51,653 nt of DNA. Origin: JBBQUP01 sp038212305. GTDB lineage: Bacteria > Bacteroidota > Bacteroidia > Bacteroidales > Marinilabiliaceae. The notes below the pieces were generated by a model. The model was given only the letters and a program-made list of their open reading frames with translations, was not told the DNA's origin and made no database searches. The stretch's first letter is position 1; every line of letters begins with the position of its first letter. Of this stretch, positions 26,211 through 35,159 are shown one piece after another. A program made the position numbers and the translations under genes. The DNA lies in contig JBBQUP010000010.1 of the NCBI GenBank assembly GCA_038212305.1, positions 1 to 51,653 on the forward strand, in the 5' to 3' direction.

Positions 26211-28091
26211 TTAATCATTCAGTGCTGTGTAAATTAGGGGTAAAATTACTCCAAAAGTTGATCCCCGTTTAGGTTCACTTGTTACAAAAGTTTTGCCACC
26301 CATCATTTCGGCCAATGTTTGAGCAATATTTAAACCTAATCCAACGCCACCATGTTGATTCATGTATTTGGTTTCAACTCGTCGGAATCGGTCAAAAACC
26401 AAATGTAGCTTATCTTTTCCTATCCCTAAACCAGTATCTGATACATAAAAAACCAATGCAGATTCAAATTCGGGAAAATCATTTAAAAGCATTGGCATCT
26501 CTGCAATATGACATAGACCTAGTGTAATAGAACCTTTATCGGTAAATTTAACCGAATTGTTAATGAAATTGAGCATGATTTGCTTTAATCTTAACTCATC
26601 AGTAAAAAATGTGATATATTCTTTCGATAATACCAGTTTTATTTTAATTATAGTTTTATTTCTAAATAATAAGAGGGAGCGAGTTTGTTCATATAAATTT
26701 CGATAGAGTTTCTCGATGTTAATTTTTTTGGGCACAATTTTTATTTGATGTGCATCTAACATCGAAACATCCAATAAATCGTTGACTTGTTGCGATAATG
26801 TTTCGGAATTATCGAAAATAATTCGAACAAATTTCTTTATCTCTTCCGGTTCAGTTTCAGCCAATGCGAGTTCTGAAAAACCTGAAATTGCGTTTAATGG
26901 TGTGCGTAATTCATGAGATACATTTGCTAAAAATGCCCCTTTAACTCTATCAGCTTCCAAAGCTTTATCCCTAGCTTGTTTCATGCTGTTTTTCGAGTGT
27001 TTGTAAATGATGTTGTATCGATATAAAAGTCCTATAACTAAGAGTAATATAATTACAAAAGCAGAATAAGTAAGAATGTAAGTTTTGTACTTTTCTACTA
27101 ATGATTCTGGTTTATTGTTTATGATGGCATTGGCTGGAATGTTCTTAACATCTAAGTTGTATTTTTTTATCAATTGATAATCAATAGTCAAAATTGCCTC
27201 AGGAACAATGACCCGGGGACTAATTTTTTGACCATTTAAAAGCGAATATGCCAATTCCCCAATTATTCGACCATGTTCTTGTCCTAAATTAAAAACACCT
27301 CCAGTAAAACCGACCACATCTACGGTATAAGAAGAAAATGCAGGTGCTTTTGCATAATTAACAATTTCTTGTGCTATTCTAAAATTATCAATCGCATTAC
27401 CATATTTGTCGACGTTAATGCCAAAATAATAAATTAGGCAACCTTCGGGGATTGCTTCAATTACTGATTTAATAGTTGCTAAATCAATGGTATCAATGTA
27501 TGTAATTTTGTATCCTGGATTATTTGAAATTATTTCGGATGAAAGTTTTTTATAAACTCGACCAGTTTCGGATGATTCTAAAAAAGCATAAATGTGTCTG
27601 AAATTTGGATCGATTTTTTTGATTATAGGAAACGATAATTTAAACATATCAGTTTCCTCAACACCGTATAAGTTTAGTTTTTCTAAAGGATAATCCATTG
27701 GATTAGTAATGCCGCAAAAGGTAATCTGAATATTTTTAAACAATGGGAAGTTTGGATTAGCAAGCACTAAATTTAAGGCTGCATTATCAGCGCAAATAAT
27801 TATATCAACTTTATCGGATTGATATTTATTTTTAAGATACATTAAGAAGTTAGAGGAAAGTGAATCCGCCTGAAATCGCTTAGCATCCATGAATTCGGAA
27901 TATATGGCAATATTTTTTTTCTCGAAAAAAAAATTAAAAAGTCCTTCGGTTACAGTTCGTGTCCAAGTAAAATTGATATCGTATGATGATAAATAGAGAA
28001 TTTTTTTTGTTTGGATGGTTTCTTTGCTTTGAGAATACAATGTACTCTCAAACATCACTAATAGAGATATGATTAACCACAAATGCCTCAT
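26211..28091 (-). CDS. Membrane sensor histidine kinase with ABC-substrate-binding-like sensor
   Basis: 626 aa from the ATG at 28091 (MRHLWLIIS, a signal peptide); an upstream TTG start is less likely. The periplasmic part (about 25-310; KKILYLSSYDINFTW, DIIICADNAALNLV, FCGITNPMDY, GGVFNLGQEHGRIIGELA) resembles the TrpX-type ABC-transporter substrate-binding fold. One membrane segment follows (about 335-358), then HisKA with His393 in LANVSHELRTPLNAI, and an HATPase domain with NFINNSVKF, DTGLGIG, FDRFRR and GGVGLGLNIA. There is no receiver domain, and no response regulator gene adjoins it. It probably senses a small molecule, unknown. It converges on the DUF5723 gene. Confidence 0.9.
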   Translation of the reverse strand: MRHLWLIISLLVMFESTLYSQSKETIQTKKILYLSSYDINFTWTRTVTEGLFNFFFEKKNIAIYSEFMDAKRFQADSLSSNFLMYLKNKYQSDKVDIIICADNAALNLVLANPNFPLFKNIQITFCGITNPMDYPLEKLNLYGVEETDMFKLSFPIIKKIDPNFRHIYAFLESSETGRVYKKLSSEIISNNPGYKITYIDTIDLATIKSVIEAIPEGCLIYYFGINVDKYGNAIDNFRIAQEIVNYAKAPAFSSYTVDVVGFTGGVFNLGQEHGRIIGELAYSLLNGQKISPRVIVPEAILTIDYQLIKKYNLDVKNIPANAIINNKPESLVEKYKTYILTYSAFVIILLLVIGLLYRYNIIYKHSKNSMKQARDKALEADRVKGAFLANVSHELRTPLNAISGFSELALAETEPEEIKKFVRIIFDNSETLSQQVNDLLDVSMLDAHQIKIVPKKINIEKLYRNLYEQTRSLLLFRNKTIIKIKLVLSKEYITFFTDELRLKQIMLNFINNSVKFTDKGSITLGLCHIAEMPMLLNDFPEFESALVFYVSDTGLGIGKDKLHLVFDRFRRVETKYMNQHGGVGLGLNIAQTLAEMMGGKTFVTSEPKRGSTFGVILPLIYTALND

Positions 28092-28159
28092 GAAACTAAA
28101 GTTAATCAAATTTTTGAAGGTGTAAAAAAATTATTGAAATGGGTGATTCCAATAACGAG

Positions 28160-28197
28160 TAACGGCCATCTATTTGAATGAAATGAGATGGCCGTTA
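28160..28197. terminator. Hairpin downstream of carB
   Basis: TAACGGCCATCT (28160-28171) pairs with AGATGGCCGTTA (28186-28197), twelve perfect base pairs, lying just past the carB stop codon and upstream of the kinase start. The U-tract on the minus strand is weak, so it may be a terminator or an mRNA stabiliser. Confidence 0.6.
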
Positions 28198-28216
28198 ATT
28201 ATAATAAAATAGTTAA

Positions 28217-31200
28217 TTATTTGTACTCATCCCAGCTTTTAATCGATATATCTGAGATATCCATTTTGCAGAAGGCAAAAATAAATGCACTTGCTAATCG
28301 AGCATTTGATATCAATGGGATATTGTAGTCAATAGCACTTCTGCGAATTATATAACCATTGCTTAACTCGGCTTTTGTGAGATTTTTTGGTATGTTAATT
28401 ACTAAATCAATCTTTTTCTCCTTAATGTAGTCAAGTGTATTGGGCTTCAAGTCTTCATCAGGCCAGTGCAATAGGGTGGTTTCTACTCCATTTTCTTCGA
28501 AGAATTTATGGGTTCCCGTCGTAGCAAATAAGCTAAATCCTTTTTCTTTTAGCAAACGAGCACTTGCTAATAATTCTATTTTCGATCGAGCAGGACCAGA
28601 TGATATAAGTATATTTTTCTTAGGAATTCGATAACCAACAGCTAGCATCGATTGTAGCACAGCATCGTAAAAATTATCGCCAATACAACCTACTTCGCCG
28701 GTCGATGCCATGTCGACACCTAACACTGGATCGGCTTTTTGTAAACGTGCAAATGAAAACTGTGGTGCTTTAATACCAACATAATCCAGTTCGAATTGAC
28801 TCTTACTTAGTTTTTCAACTGGTAAGCCTAGCATAACACGTGTTGCAATATCAATGAAGTTAACTTTTAAAACTTTTGATACAAAAGGAAAGCTTCGAGA
28901 CGCACGCAAGTTGCACTCAATAACTTTAATGTCATTGTCTTTAGCTAAAAATTGCATGTTAAAAGGTCCGGAAATATTTAGCGCTTTAGCAATTTCGCGA
29001 GATATGCGTTTTACCCGTCGGATGGTTTCGATGTACAGTTTTTGAGGAGGAAGCACAATGGTTGCATCGCCTGAGTGTACACCAGCAAACTCAATGTGTT
29101 CCGAAATGGCATAGGCCATTACTTCGCCATTTTGAGCCACTGCATCTATCTCTATCTCTTTAGCCTGCTCAATAAACTCGGAAACAACCACAGGATGCTC
29201 TTTTGAAACATGAGCCGCGAGAGTTAAGAAATGCTCTAGCTCGTCGCGGTTCGAGACCACATTCATGGCTGCACCAGAAAGAACGTAGGATGGACGAACC
29301 AAAACAGGAAAACCAACAACATCAACAAATTTGAAAATGTCTTCTATCGAAGTTAATTCGTTCCAACGTGGCTGATCAACGCCAATTCTATCGAGTAATG
29401 AAGAGAATTTCTGACGATCTTCAGCTCTATCAATATCTAAAGGCGAAGTTCCTAAAATTGGTACATTTCGGCGGTGAAGCTTCATGGCCAATGTATTTGG
29501 AATTTGTCCTCCTACCGAAACAATTACTCCTTTAGGATCTTCTAAGCCTATAATATCTAAAACACGTTCGAGTGTTAATTCATCGAAGTAAAGACGGCTA
29601 CACACATCATAATCGGTACTAACCGTTTCGGGATTGTAGTTGATCATGATCGATCTCAATCCAGCGTCGTTTATAGTGTTTAGTGCATTTACACTACACC
29701 AGTCGAACTCCACACTCGATCCAATACGGTATGCACCCGAGCCTAAAACAATAACTGATTTTTTATCGTGCTCGAATTCAACATCATGGAATGAACCATT
29801 GTAGGTTAAATAGAGGTAGTTGATTTTAGCAGGAAACTCGCCGGCTAGCGTATCAATTTGCTTAACCACCGGTTTAATGCCTTTACTTTCGCGATAGGCG
29901 CGAACTTGAAGTAGGCTAGTCTCCAACGATTCGTCGCTGTTTTTAAACAACAGTCTAGCTAACTGAAAATCGGAGTAACCCATTTTCTTGGCAGTGAGCA
30001 ACAACGTATCGGGGAATGTTTCTAGCGTGTTATATTTAACAATTTCCGATTTTAAATCGGTAATATTTTTAAGTTTTTCTAAAAACCATTTATCAATTTT
30101 AGTCAGATTATGAATTTCATCAACCGATAAGCCTTCTTGTAAAGCATCTGAAATAGCAAAAATTCGTTGATCAGTAGGTTCAGCCAACTCTTCACGAATA
30201 TCTTTATCTTTAATAGGATGATTGGCAACAAAACCATGGCTTCCTTGGCCAACCATTCGTAATCCTTTCTGAATGGCTTCTTCAAAGGTGCGACCAATCG
30301 ACATGATTTCGCCCACACTCTTCATGCTTGAGCCAATCTGACGCGATACGCCTGTAAATTTATTTAAATCCCAACGAGGAATTTTACATACTATATAGTC
30401 CAGTGCAGGTTCGAAAAAGGTCGATGTCACTTTAGTTACTGAGTTTTTCAGCTCAAAAAGTCCATAACCTAAACCTAATTTGGCTGCAACAAATGCCAAA
30501 GGATAACCAGTTGCTTTTGATGCTAAAGCAGATGAACGCGATAACCGAGCGTTAACTTCAATAACGCGATAATCTTCGGAATAGGGATCCAAAGCATATT
30601 GTACGTTACACTCTCCCACAACACCGATGTGACGAATGATTTTAATTGCTAATTCGCGAAGTTTATGATATTCGGAGTTCGAAAGCGTTTGAGAAGGTGC
30701 AACCACTATGCTCTCACCGGTGTGAATTCCCAGTGGATCAAAATTCTCCATGTTACAAACGGTGATGCAGTTGTTGTAACAGTCGCGAACTACTTCGTAT
30801 TCTACCTCTTTCCATCCTTTTAACGATTCTTCAACCAAAATTTGGTTCGAATACGAAAAAGCATTGTTAGCGCGTGAAACTAGCTCCTCGTCGTTGGCAC
30901 AAAATCCACTACCCATACCACCTAAAGTATAAGCAGCACGAATAATGAGTGGATAACCAATTTTATTGGCAGCTTTTATAGCATCTTCAACCGATGTTAC
31001 AGCAATACTCTTCGGCGTTTTCACATCAATTTCGCCTAATATATTGGCAAATATTTCCCTGTCTTCGGTATTAATAATCGATTGTACGGGAGTTCCTAAA
31101 ACTTCAAGATTGTATTTTTCTAATAGTCCGGCCTGAAAAAGTTGAACACCGCAGTTTAGAGCAGTTTGACCTCCAAAAGCAAGCAGAATACCTTCGGGTT

Positions 31201-31438
31201 TTTCTTTTTTTATAACCTGTTCTACAAAGTAGGGAGTTACCGGAAGAAAATAAATTTTATCGGCAATGTTCTCCGATGTTTGAATAGTTGCAATATTCGG
31301 GTTGATCAATATGGTGTAAACGCCTTCTTCTTTCAGGGCTTTGAGTGCCTGCGATCCCGAATAATCAAACTCACCAGCTTCGCCAATTTTTAAGGCGCCG
31401 GAACCTAAAACAATGGCTTTTTTAATGTTCTTCTTCAT
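28217..31438 (-). CDS. carB: Carbamoyl-phosphate synthase large subunit
   Basis: 1073 aa, full length. CarB makes carbamoyl phosphate from bicarbonate, two ATP and ammonia passed from CarA, for arginine and pyrimidine synthesis. Two ATP-grasp halves are visible, each opening with a KAIVLGSGALKIGEAGEFDY-like or VIVLGSGAYRIGSSVEFDW-like segment; EVNARLSRSSALASKATG and ECNLRASRSFPFVSKV mark each half. The C-terminal MGS-like allosteric domain starts about residue 930 (SSGPARSKIELLASA). It is divergent from argR with a 193-base shared control region, and is separated from carA by 16 kb. One copy only in the window. Confidence 0.97.
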   Translation of the reverse strand: MKKNIKKAIVLGSGALKIGEAGEFDYSGSQALKALKEEGVYTILINPNIATIQTSENIADKIYFLPVTPYFVEQVIKKEKPEGILLAFGGQTALNCGVQLFQAGLLEKYNLEVLGTPVQSIINTEDREIFANILGEIDVKTPKSIAVTSVEDAIKAANKIGYPLIIRAAYTLGGMGSGFCANDEELVSRANNAFSYSNQILVEESLKGWKEVEYEVVRDCYNNCITVCNMENFDPLGIHTGESIVVAPSQTLSNSEYHKLRELAIKIIRHIGVVGECNVQYALDPYSEDYRVIEVNARLSRSSALASKATGYPLAFVAAKLGLGYGLFELKNSVTKVTSTFFEPALDYIVCKIPRWDLNKFTGVSRQIGSSMKSVGEIMSIGRTFEEAIQKGLRMVGQGSHGFVANHPIKDKDIREELAEPTDQRIFAISDALQEGLSVDEIHNLTKIDKWFLEKLKNITDLKSEIVKYNTLETFPDTLLLTAKKMGYSDFQLARLLFKNSDESLETSLLQVRAYRESKGIKPVVKQIDTLAGEFPAKINYLYLTYNGSFHDVEFEHDKKSVIVLGSGAYRIGSSVEFDWCSVNALNTINDAGLRSIMINYNPETVSTDYDVCSRLYFDELTLERVLDIIGLEDPKGVIVSVGGQIPNTLAMKLHRRNVPILGTSPLDIDRAEDRQKFSSLLDRIGVDQPRWNELTSIEDIFKFVDVVGFPVLVRPSYVLSGAAMNVVSNRDELEHFLTLAAHVSKEHPVVVSEFIEQAKEIEIDAVAQNGEVMAYAISEHIEFAGVHSGDATIVLPPQKLYIETIRRVKRISREIAKALNISGPFNMQFLAKDNDIKVIECNLRASRSFPFVSKVLKVNFIDIATRVMLGLPVEKLSKSQFELDYVGIKAPQFSFARLQKADPVLGVDMASTGEVGCIGDNFYDAVLQSMLAVGYRIPKKNILISSGPARSKIELLASARLLKEKGFSLFATTGTHKFFEENGVETTLLHWPDEDLKPNTLDYIKEKKIDLVINIPKNLTKAELSNGYIIRRSAIDYNIPLISNARLASAFIFAFCKMDISDISIKSWDEYK

Positions 31439-31536
31439 TACAATTCTGCTATTAATATATGGTTGCTCTGTTTATATCTCGCATTTTTAGTGGGTTCTGC
31501 CGTTTCGAACACCTTTTTTTGGATTAATTGCAGGCA

Positions 31537-31544
31537 CAAAAGTA
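31537..31544 (-). promoter_or_regulatory. Candidate -7 element of carB
   Basis: On the minus strand this reads TACTTTTG, matching TAnnTTTG, about 100 bases upstream of carB. The -33 box is weak. It is about 40 bases from the ARG boxes of argR, which could therefore affect both directions. Confidence 0.45.
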
Positions 31545-31564
31545 CAATTTTTTTGCGAAAAAAA

Positions 31565-31596
31565 TTTTTGTGTTTCTAAAAAAATGAATATTTTTG
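31565..31596 (+). promoter_or_regulatory. argR operon promoter
   Basis: A TTTTTG -33 box (31565-31570), an 18-base spacer and the -7 element TATTTTTG (31589-31596) form a good Bacteroidota promoter. The -7 element lies inside the first ARG-like box, so ArgR binding would block the polymerase. Confidence 0.65.
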
Positions 31597-31619
31597 CATT
31601 CCAATTGTATATATATTCA
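31585..31619 (+). promoter_or_regulatory. Paired ARG-box-like operators before argR
   Basis: TGAATATTTTTGCA (31585-31598) and TGTATATATATTCA (31606-31619) fit the pattern TGnATnnnnATnCA, the core of enterobacterial and Bacillus ARG boxes; the second is a perfect match and the first has one mismatch. Their 21-base separation equals the usual 18-bp box plus 3-bp spacer of paired boxes, which bind an ArgR hexamer. Functional binding is inferred. Confidence 0.65.
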
Positions 31620-31631
31620 TCTTTTTAAAAA

Positions 31632-32111
31632 ATGAAGATTAAATCACAACGTTTAATTGCTATCAAGCAGATTATTTCTTCTCAGAAAGTGGGAAGTCAG
31701 GAAGATCTTTTAGTTCTTTTAAATCAGGCTGGATATGTTACAACGCAAGCAACGTTATCGCGGGATTTAAAATTTTTGAAAGTGGCAAAAATGCCTGATC
31801 CTGAAACGGGTTACGTTTATTCGTTGCGCGAAGTTTTAGGAAAAACAACAGAAGATTCAGTAATTGAAGAGTTTCCTTTGGGTGGAGTCGAATCGATTGA
31901 GTTTTCGAGCAATATTGCAGTTATAAAAACTAAACCAGGTTTTGCTAACGGTATTGCATCAGTTATTGATAGTCATGGATTATATGAAATATTGGGAACT
32001 ATTGCTGGGGATGATACCATATTGCTTATTTCTCGCGAGGGAATAACTAAAAGCGATGTGGTAAATGCTTTAGGATTGTTTATAAATGGAATTGGCAACA
32101 AAGTAATTTAA
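31632..32111 (+). CDS. argR: Arginine repressor
   Basis: ArgR/AhrC, 159 aa. The N-terminal winged helix (about 1-65) includes QEDLLVLLNQAGYVTTQATLS, and the C-terminal hexamerisation and arginine-binding domain has GFANGIASVIDSHG and ILGTIAGDDTILLIS, with the conserved Asp pair that contacts arginine. It senses arginine and binds ARG boxes, two of which overlap its own promoter. First gene of the long arginine/proline cluster, so it probably represses its own operon. Confidence 0.95.
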   Translation: MKIKSQRLIAIKQIISSQKVGSQEDLLVLLNQAGYVTTQATLSRDLKFLKVAKMPDPETGYVYSLREVLGKTTEDSVIEEFPLGGVESIEFSSNIAVIKTKPGFANGIASVIDSHGLYEILGTIAGDDTILLISREGITKSDVVNALGLFINGIGNKVI

Positions 32112-32131
32112 ATCGAATCATAGCAAAATTA

Positions 32132-32815
32132 ATGAACACATCAATAAAAGTGTGCATTGCAGATGTAAAGCATTTGCAATATGTGGAGGTGATTTTGCAA
32201 ACCATTGCCGATGCTGCTAAAGTACGTGGCACTGGTATTGCCAGGCGTTCACCTGAGTATGTTGAGCAAAAAATAAACGAAGGAAAAGCAATTATTGCTT
32301 TAGATGGGGATGAATTTGCTGGTTTCTGTTACATCGAAACATGGGGTCATGAAAAATATGTGGCTAATTCGGGACTCATTGTGGTTGAAAAGTATAGGGG
32401 CAATGGACTGGCTAAAGAAATTAAGCGGAAAGCATTTGAATTGTCGAAAAAGAAATACCCTCAAGCTAAAATATTTGGACTAACAACCGGCTTAGCGGTG
32501 ATGAAAATTAATTCGGAACTGGGATATCGACCCGTAACATTTTCGGAATTAACCGATGATGAATCTTTTTGGAAAGGATGTCAGAGCTGTGTTAATTATG
32601 ATATTTTGCTGCGAACTAACCGAAAGCATTGCTTGTGTACCGGAATGATTTACAACCCTGAATGGGAAAAGAAGAAAAAACAGGTTGAGGAACAAAAAAA
32701 TCTTTCGGTATATGGCCGTTGGTTAAAGTTTAAACAATTTGTTTTGTTTAAGAATAAAAAAAGTGATGGAGCATCAACTGGAGCCCGACGTGTTTTGTCG
32801 GCTATATTTGGATGA
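32132..32815 (+). CDS. GNAT acyltransferase, probable first enzyme of arginine synthesis
   Basis: 227-aa GNAT-fold protein (about 1-160) with the acyl-CoA-binding turn VVEKYRGNGLAKEI. It sits between argR and argG, 20 bases after argR. The C-terminal part carries four cysteines, CQSC and CLC with NYDIL and NRKH between them, possibly a metal site. No argA or argJ is in the cluster, yet an ArgE-like deacylase is, so a glutamate N-acyltransferase is needed. A B. thetaiotaomicron protein in the same position was, as I recall, assigned this role from mutant fitness data. With the Pro90 transcarbamylase nearby, the acyl group is probably succinyl (inference). Confidence 0.75.
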   Translation: MNTSIKVCIADVKHLQYVEVILQTIADAAKVRGTGIARRSPEYVEQKINEGKAIIALDGDEFAGFCYIETWGHEKYVANSGLIVVEKYRGNGLAKEIKRKAFELSKKKYPQAKIFGLTTGLAVMKINSELGYRPVTFSELTDDESFWKGCQSCVNYDILLRTNRKHCLCTGMIYNPEWEKKKKQVEEQKNLSVYGRWLKFKQFVLFKNKKSDGASTGARRVLSAIFG

Positions 32816-32856
32816 ATAATTTATTAAAATGCTTTTTGCATAATTAATTAGTAACG

Positions 32857-34062
32857 ATGAGAGAAAAAGTAGTTTTAGCTTATAGTGGCGGTTTAGATAC
32901 GTCGTTTTGTGTAAAATATTTAACAAACGAAAAAGGCCTAGATGTTCATTCTGCCATTGCTAATACCGGAGGATTTAATACTGCTGATTTAGAGTTGATA
33001 GAAAAAAATGCGCGACAATTAGGAGTCGTTAGCCATATTGCATTGGATGTAACCGATGTTTATTATCGAAATTGTATTCGATATATGATTTTTGGAAATA
33101 TTCTTAAAAACAATACTTATCCTTTATCAGTAAGTTCGGAGCGCATTTTTCAGGCTTTGTCTATCGTAAATTATGCCCGCGAAATTGGAGCTAAATACAT
33201 TGCTCATGGCAGTACCGGCGCGGGAAACGATCAGGTTCGGTTTGATTTAACATTTCAAATTTTAGCTCCAGATATTCAAATAATTACGCCCATCAGGGAT
33301 TTAACGTTATCGCGTGAAGCGGAGATCGATTACCTTAAAAACCTAGGTGTTGAGCGCGACTGGAAAAAAATGGAATACTCCATTAACAAAGGTTTATGGG
33401 GGACCAGCATTGGCGGTAAAGAAACGCTAACATCGCATTTACCTCTTCCTGAATCCGCCTATCCAAGTCAATTGCAAACGAACGATGAAGAGTCGTTAGA
33501 AATAGAATTTGTTGCGGGTGAAATTGCAAGTGTGAATGGAGTAAAATATGCCAATCCAATTGAAGCGATTCAGGCAATTGAGGAAAAAGGAGCTAAATAT
33601 GCTATTGGTCGCGATATGCATGTGGGCGATACCATTATTGGCATTAAAGGGCGGGTAGGTTTTGAAGCAGCTGCACCATTGTTGATTATTAAAGCACACC
33701 ATGCGCTTGAAAAACACACACTTACCAAATGGCAAATGTATTGGAAGGAACAATTGGCTAATTGGTATGGTATGTTATTGCACGAAGCGCAGTACCTTGA
33801 GCCTGTTTTACGCGACATTGAAAAATTCCTCGAAAATACCCAGCAAAACGTAACGGGTAAAGTGTTTATAACGCTTAAACCTTATCGATTTGAGGTATGT
33901 GGTATTGAATCGAAACACGATTTAATGAAATCGGGTTTTGGCGATTATGGCGAAGTGAACAAAGCATGGAGCGGCGATGATGTTAGAGGATTTACTACTA
34001 TTTTAGCCAATCAGTTAAAAATATACAATCACGTTAATAAGGGGAAACTCGATATATTATAA
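32857..34062 (+). CDS. argG: Argininosuccinate synthase
   Basis: ArgG, 401 aa, joins citrulline and aspartate using ATP. The PP-loop is LAYSGGLDTSFCVKYL (residues 7-22); AHGSTGAGNDQVRFD and SINKGLWGTSIGGKE are further conserved blocks for citrulline and aspartate binding. Length is usual. The start gives MREKVVLAYSGG. Fourth-position neighbour argC begins six bases after its stop, so the two are co-transcribed. Confidence 0.96.
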   Translation: MREKVVLAYSGGLDTSFCVKYLTNEKGLDVHSAIANTGGFNTADLELIEKNARQLGVVSHIALDVTDVYYRNCIRYMIFGNILKNNTYPLSVSSERIFQALSIVNYAREIGAKYIAHGSTGAGNDQVRFDLTFQILAPDIQIITPIRDLTLSREAEIDYLKNLGVERDWKKMEYSINKGLWGTSIGGKETLTSHLPLPESAYPSQLQTNDEESLEIEFVAGEIASVNGVKYANPIEAIQAIEEKGAKYAIGRDMHVGDTIIGIKGRVGFEAAAPLLIIKAHHALEKHTLTKWQMYWKEQLANWYGMLLHEAQYLEPVLRDIEKFLENTQQNVTGKVFITLKPYRFEVCGIESKHDLMKSGFGDYGEVNKAWSGDDVRGFTTILANQLKIYNHVNKGKLDIL

Positions 34063-34068
34063 TACAAA

Positions 34069-35034
34069 ATGATTAAAGCAGGAATAATTGGAGGAGCAGG
34101 TTATACCGCAGGGGAGTTGATTCGAATTTTATTGAATCACCCTAATGTGCAAATTGGTTTTGTGCAAAGCTCCAGCAATTCAGGCAATTCAATTTCAGAT
34201 GTTCACTGCGATTTAGTTGGTGAATGTGATTTGGTATTTATTTCTGAACCAGATTTATCAACGGTTGATGTTTTGTTTCTTTGCATGGGGCATGGTAAAT
34301 CGGTTGAGTTTATGGAGTCGAATGCAATTCCTGAATCACTTAAAATCATTGATTTAAGTACCGATTATCGAATGAAAAGTCAATCGCATGATTTTGTGTA
34401 CGGATTACCTGAAATACATCGCGATCGAATTATCAAGGCTAATAAAATTGCGAACCCTGGTTGTTTTGCCACTGCTATTCAGCTGGCTATTTTGCCAGTT
34501 TTAGATAAACATCAATTAACCGAAGTTCATGTTCAAGCTATTACCGGATCCACTGGTGCCGGTCAGTCACCAACCGCATCTACGCATTTTAGTTGGCGAA
34601 ATAACAATGTGTCGGTTTATAAAGCATTTGAGCATCAGCATTTAAACGAAATTGGTCAAACAATTAAATGGTTGCAGCCAGAGTTTAATGAACCAGTGAA
34701 TTTCATCCCTATTCGTGGCGATTTTCCTCGTGGAATAATGGCATCGCTCTATTTCAAAAGCGAATTAAGCACAGCTGAGGCTCGCGAATTGTATAAAAAT
34801 TATTATCATTCTCATCCATTTATTGTCGTGGTTGATAAAAATCCCGATCTTAAAATGGTTGTAAATACAAATAAAGCAGTCATTTTTGTAAAAAAATACG
34901 GAACAAAACTGCATATTGTCAGTTTAATCGATAATCTGGTAAAAGGAGCATCGGGACAGGCTGTGCAGAATATGAATTTAATGTTTGGTTTGAGTGAATT
35001 AACAGGTCTTCGACTTAAGCCGGTAGCTTTTTAA
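34069..35034 (+). CDS. argC: N-acyl-gamma-glutamyl-phosphate reductase
   Basis: ArgC, 321 aa, reduces N-acylglutamyl phosphate to the semialdehyde with NADPH. The N-terminal Rossmann block is GIIGGAGYTAGELIRILLNHP, followed by FLCMGHGKS; catalytic Cys132 lies in NPGCFATAI. HFSWRNNN and FIPIRGDFPRGI complete the family pattern. Length is shorter than enterobacterial ArgC but normal for Bacteroidota. In this organism the acyl group is probably succinyl. Part of the arg operon; a hairpin follows. Confidence 0.96.
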   Translation: MIKAGIIGGAGYTAGELIRILLNHPNVQIGFVQSSSNSGNSISDVHCDLVGECDLVFISEPDLSTVDVLFLCMGHGKSVEFMESNAIPESLKIIDLSTDYRMKSQSHDFVYGLPEIHRDRIIKANKIANPGCFATAIQLAILPVLDKHQLTEVHVQAITGSTGAGQSPTASTHFSWRNNNVSVYKAFEHQHLNEIGQTIKWLQPEFNEPVNFIPIRGDFPRGIMASLYFKSELSTAEARELYKNYYHSHPFIVVVDKNPDLKMVVNTNKAVIFVKKYGTKLHIVSLIDNLVKGASGQAVQNMNLMFGLSELTGLRLKPVAF

Positions 35035-35103
35035 GTTATTGGCTGACTTTATGGTTTAAGTTAGGTGTTCAATCTAGTTTGAAGACTTGTTAATTTTTTA
35101 GAG

Positions 35104-35128
35104 GCCACGGTTGTTGCGCAGCCGTGGC
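35104..35128 (+). terminator. Hairpin between argC and argD
   Basis: GCCACGG (35104-35110) pairs with CCGTGGC (35122-35128) around an 11-base loop, then TTTCTTT. This looks like an intrinsic terminator and could partly divide the operon, although argD follows only 32 bases on. No separate argD promoter was found. Confidence 0.55.
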
Positions 35129-35159
35129 TTTCTTTAAAAAAATCTAAATTTTAGAACAG

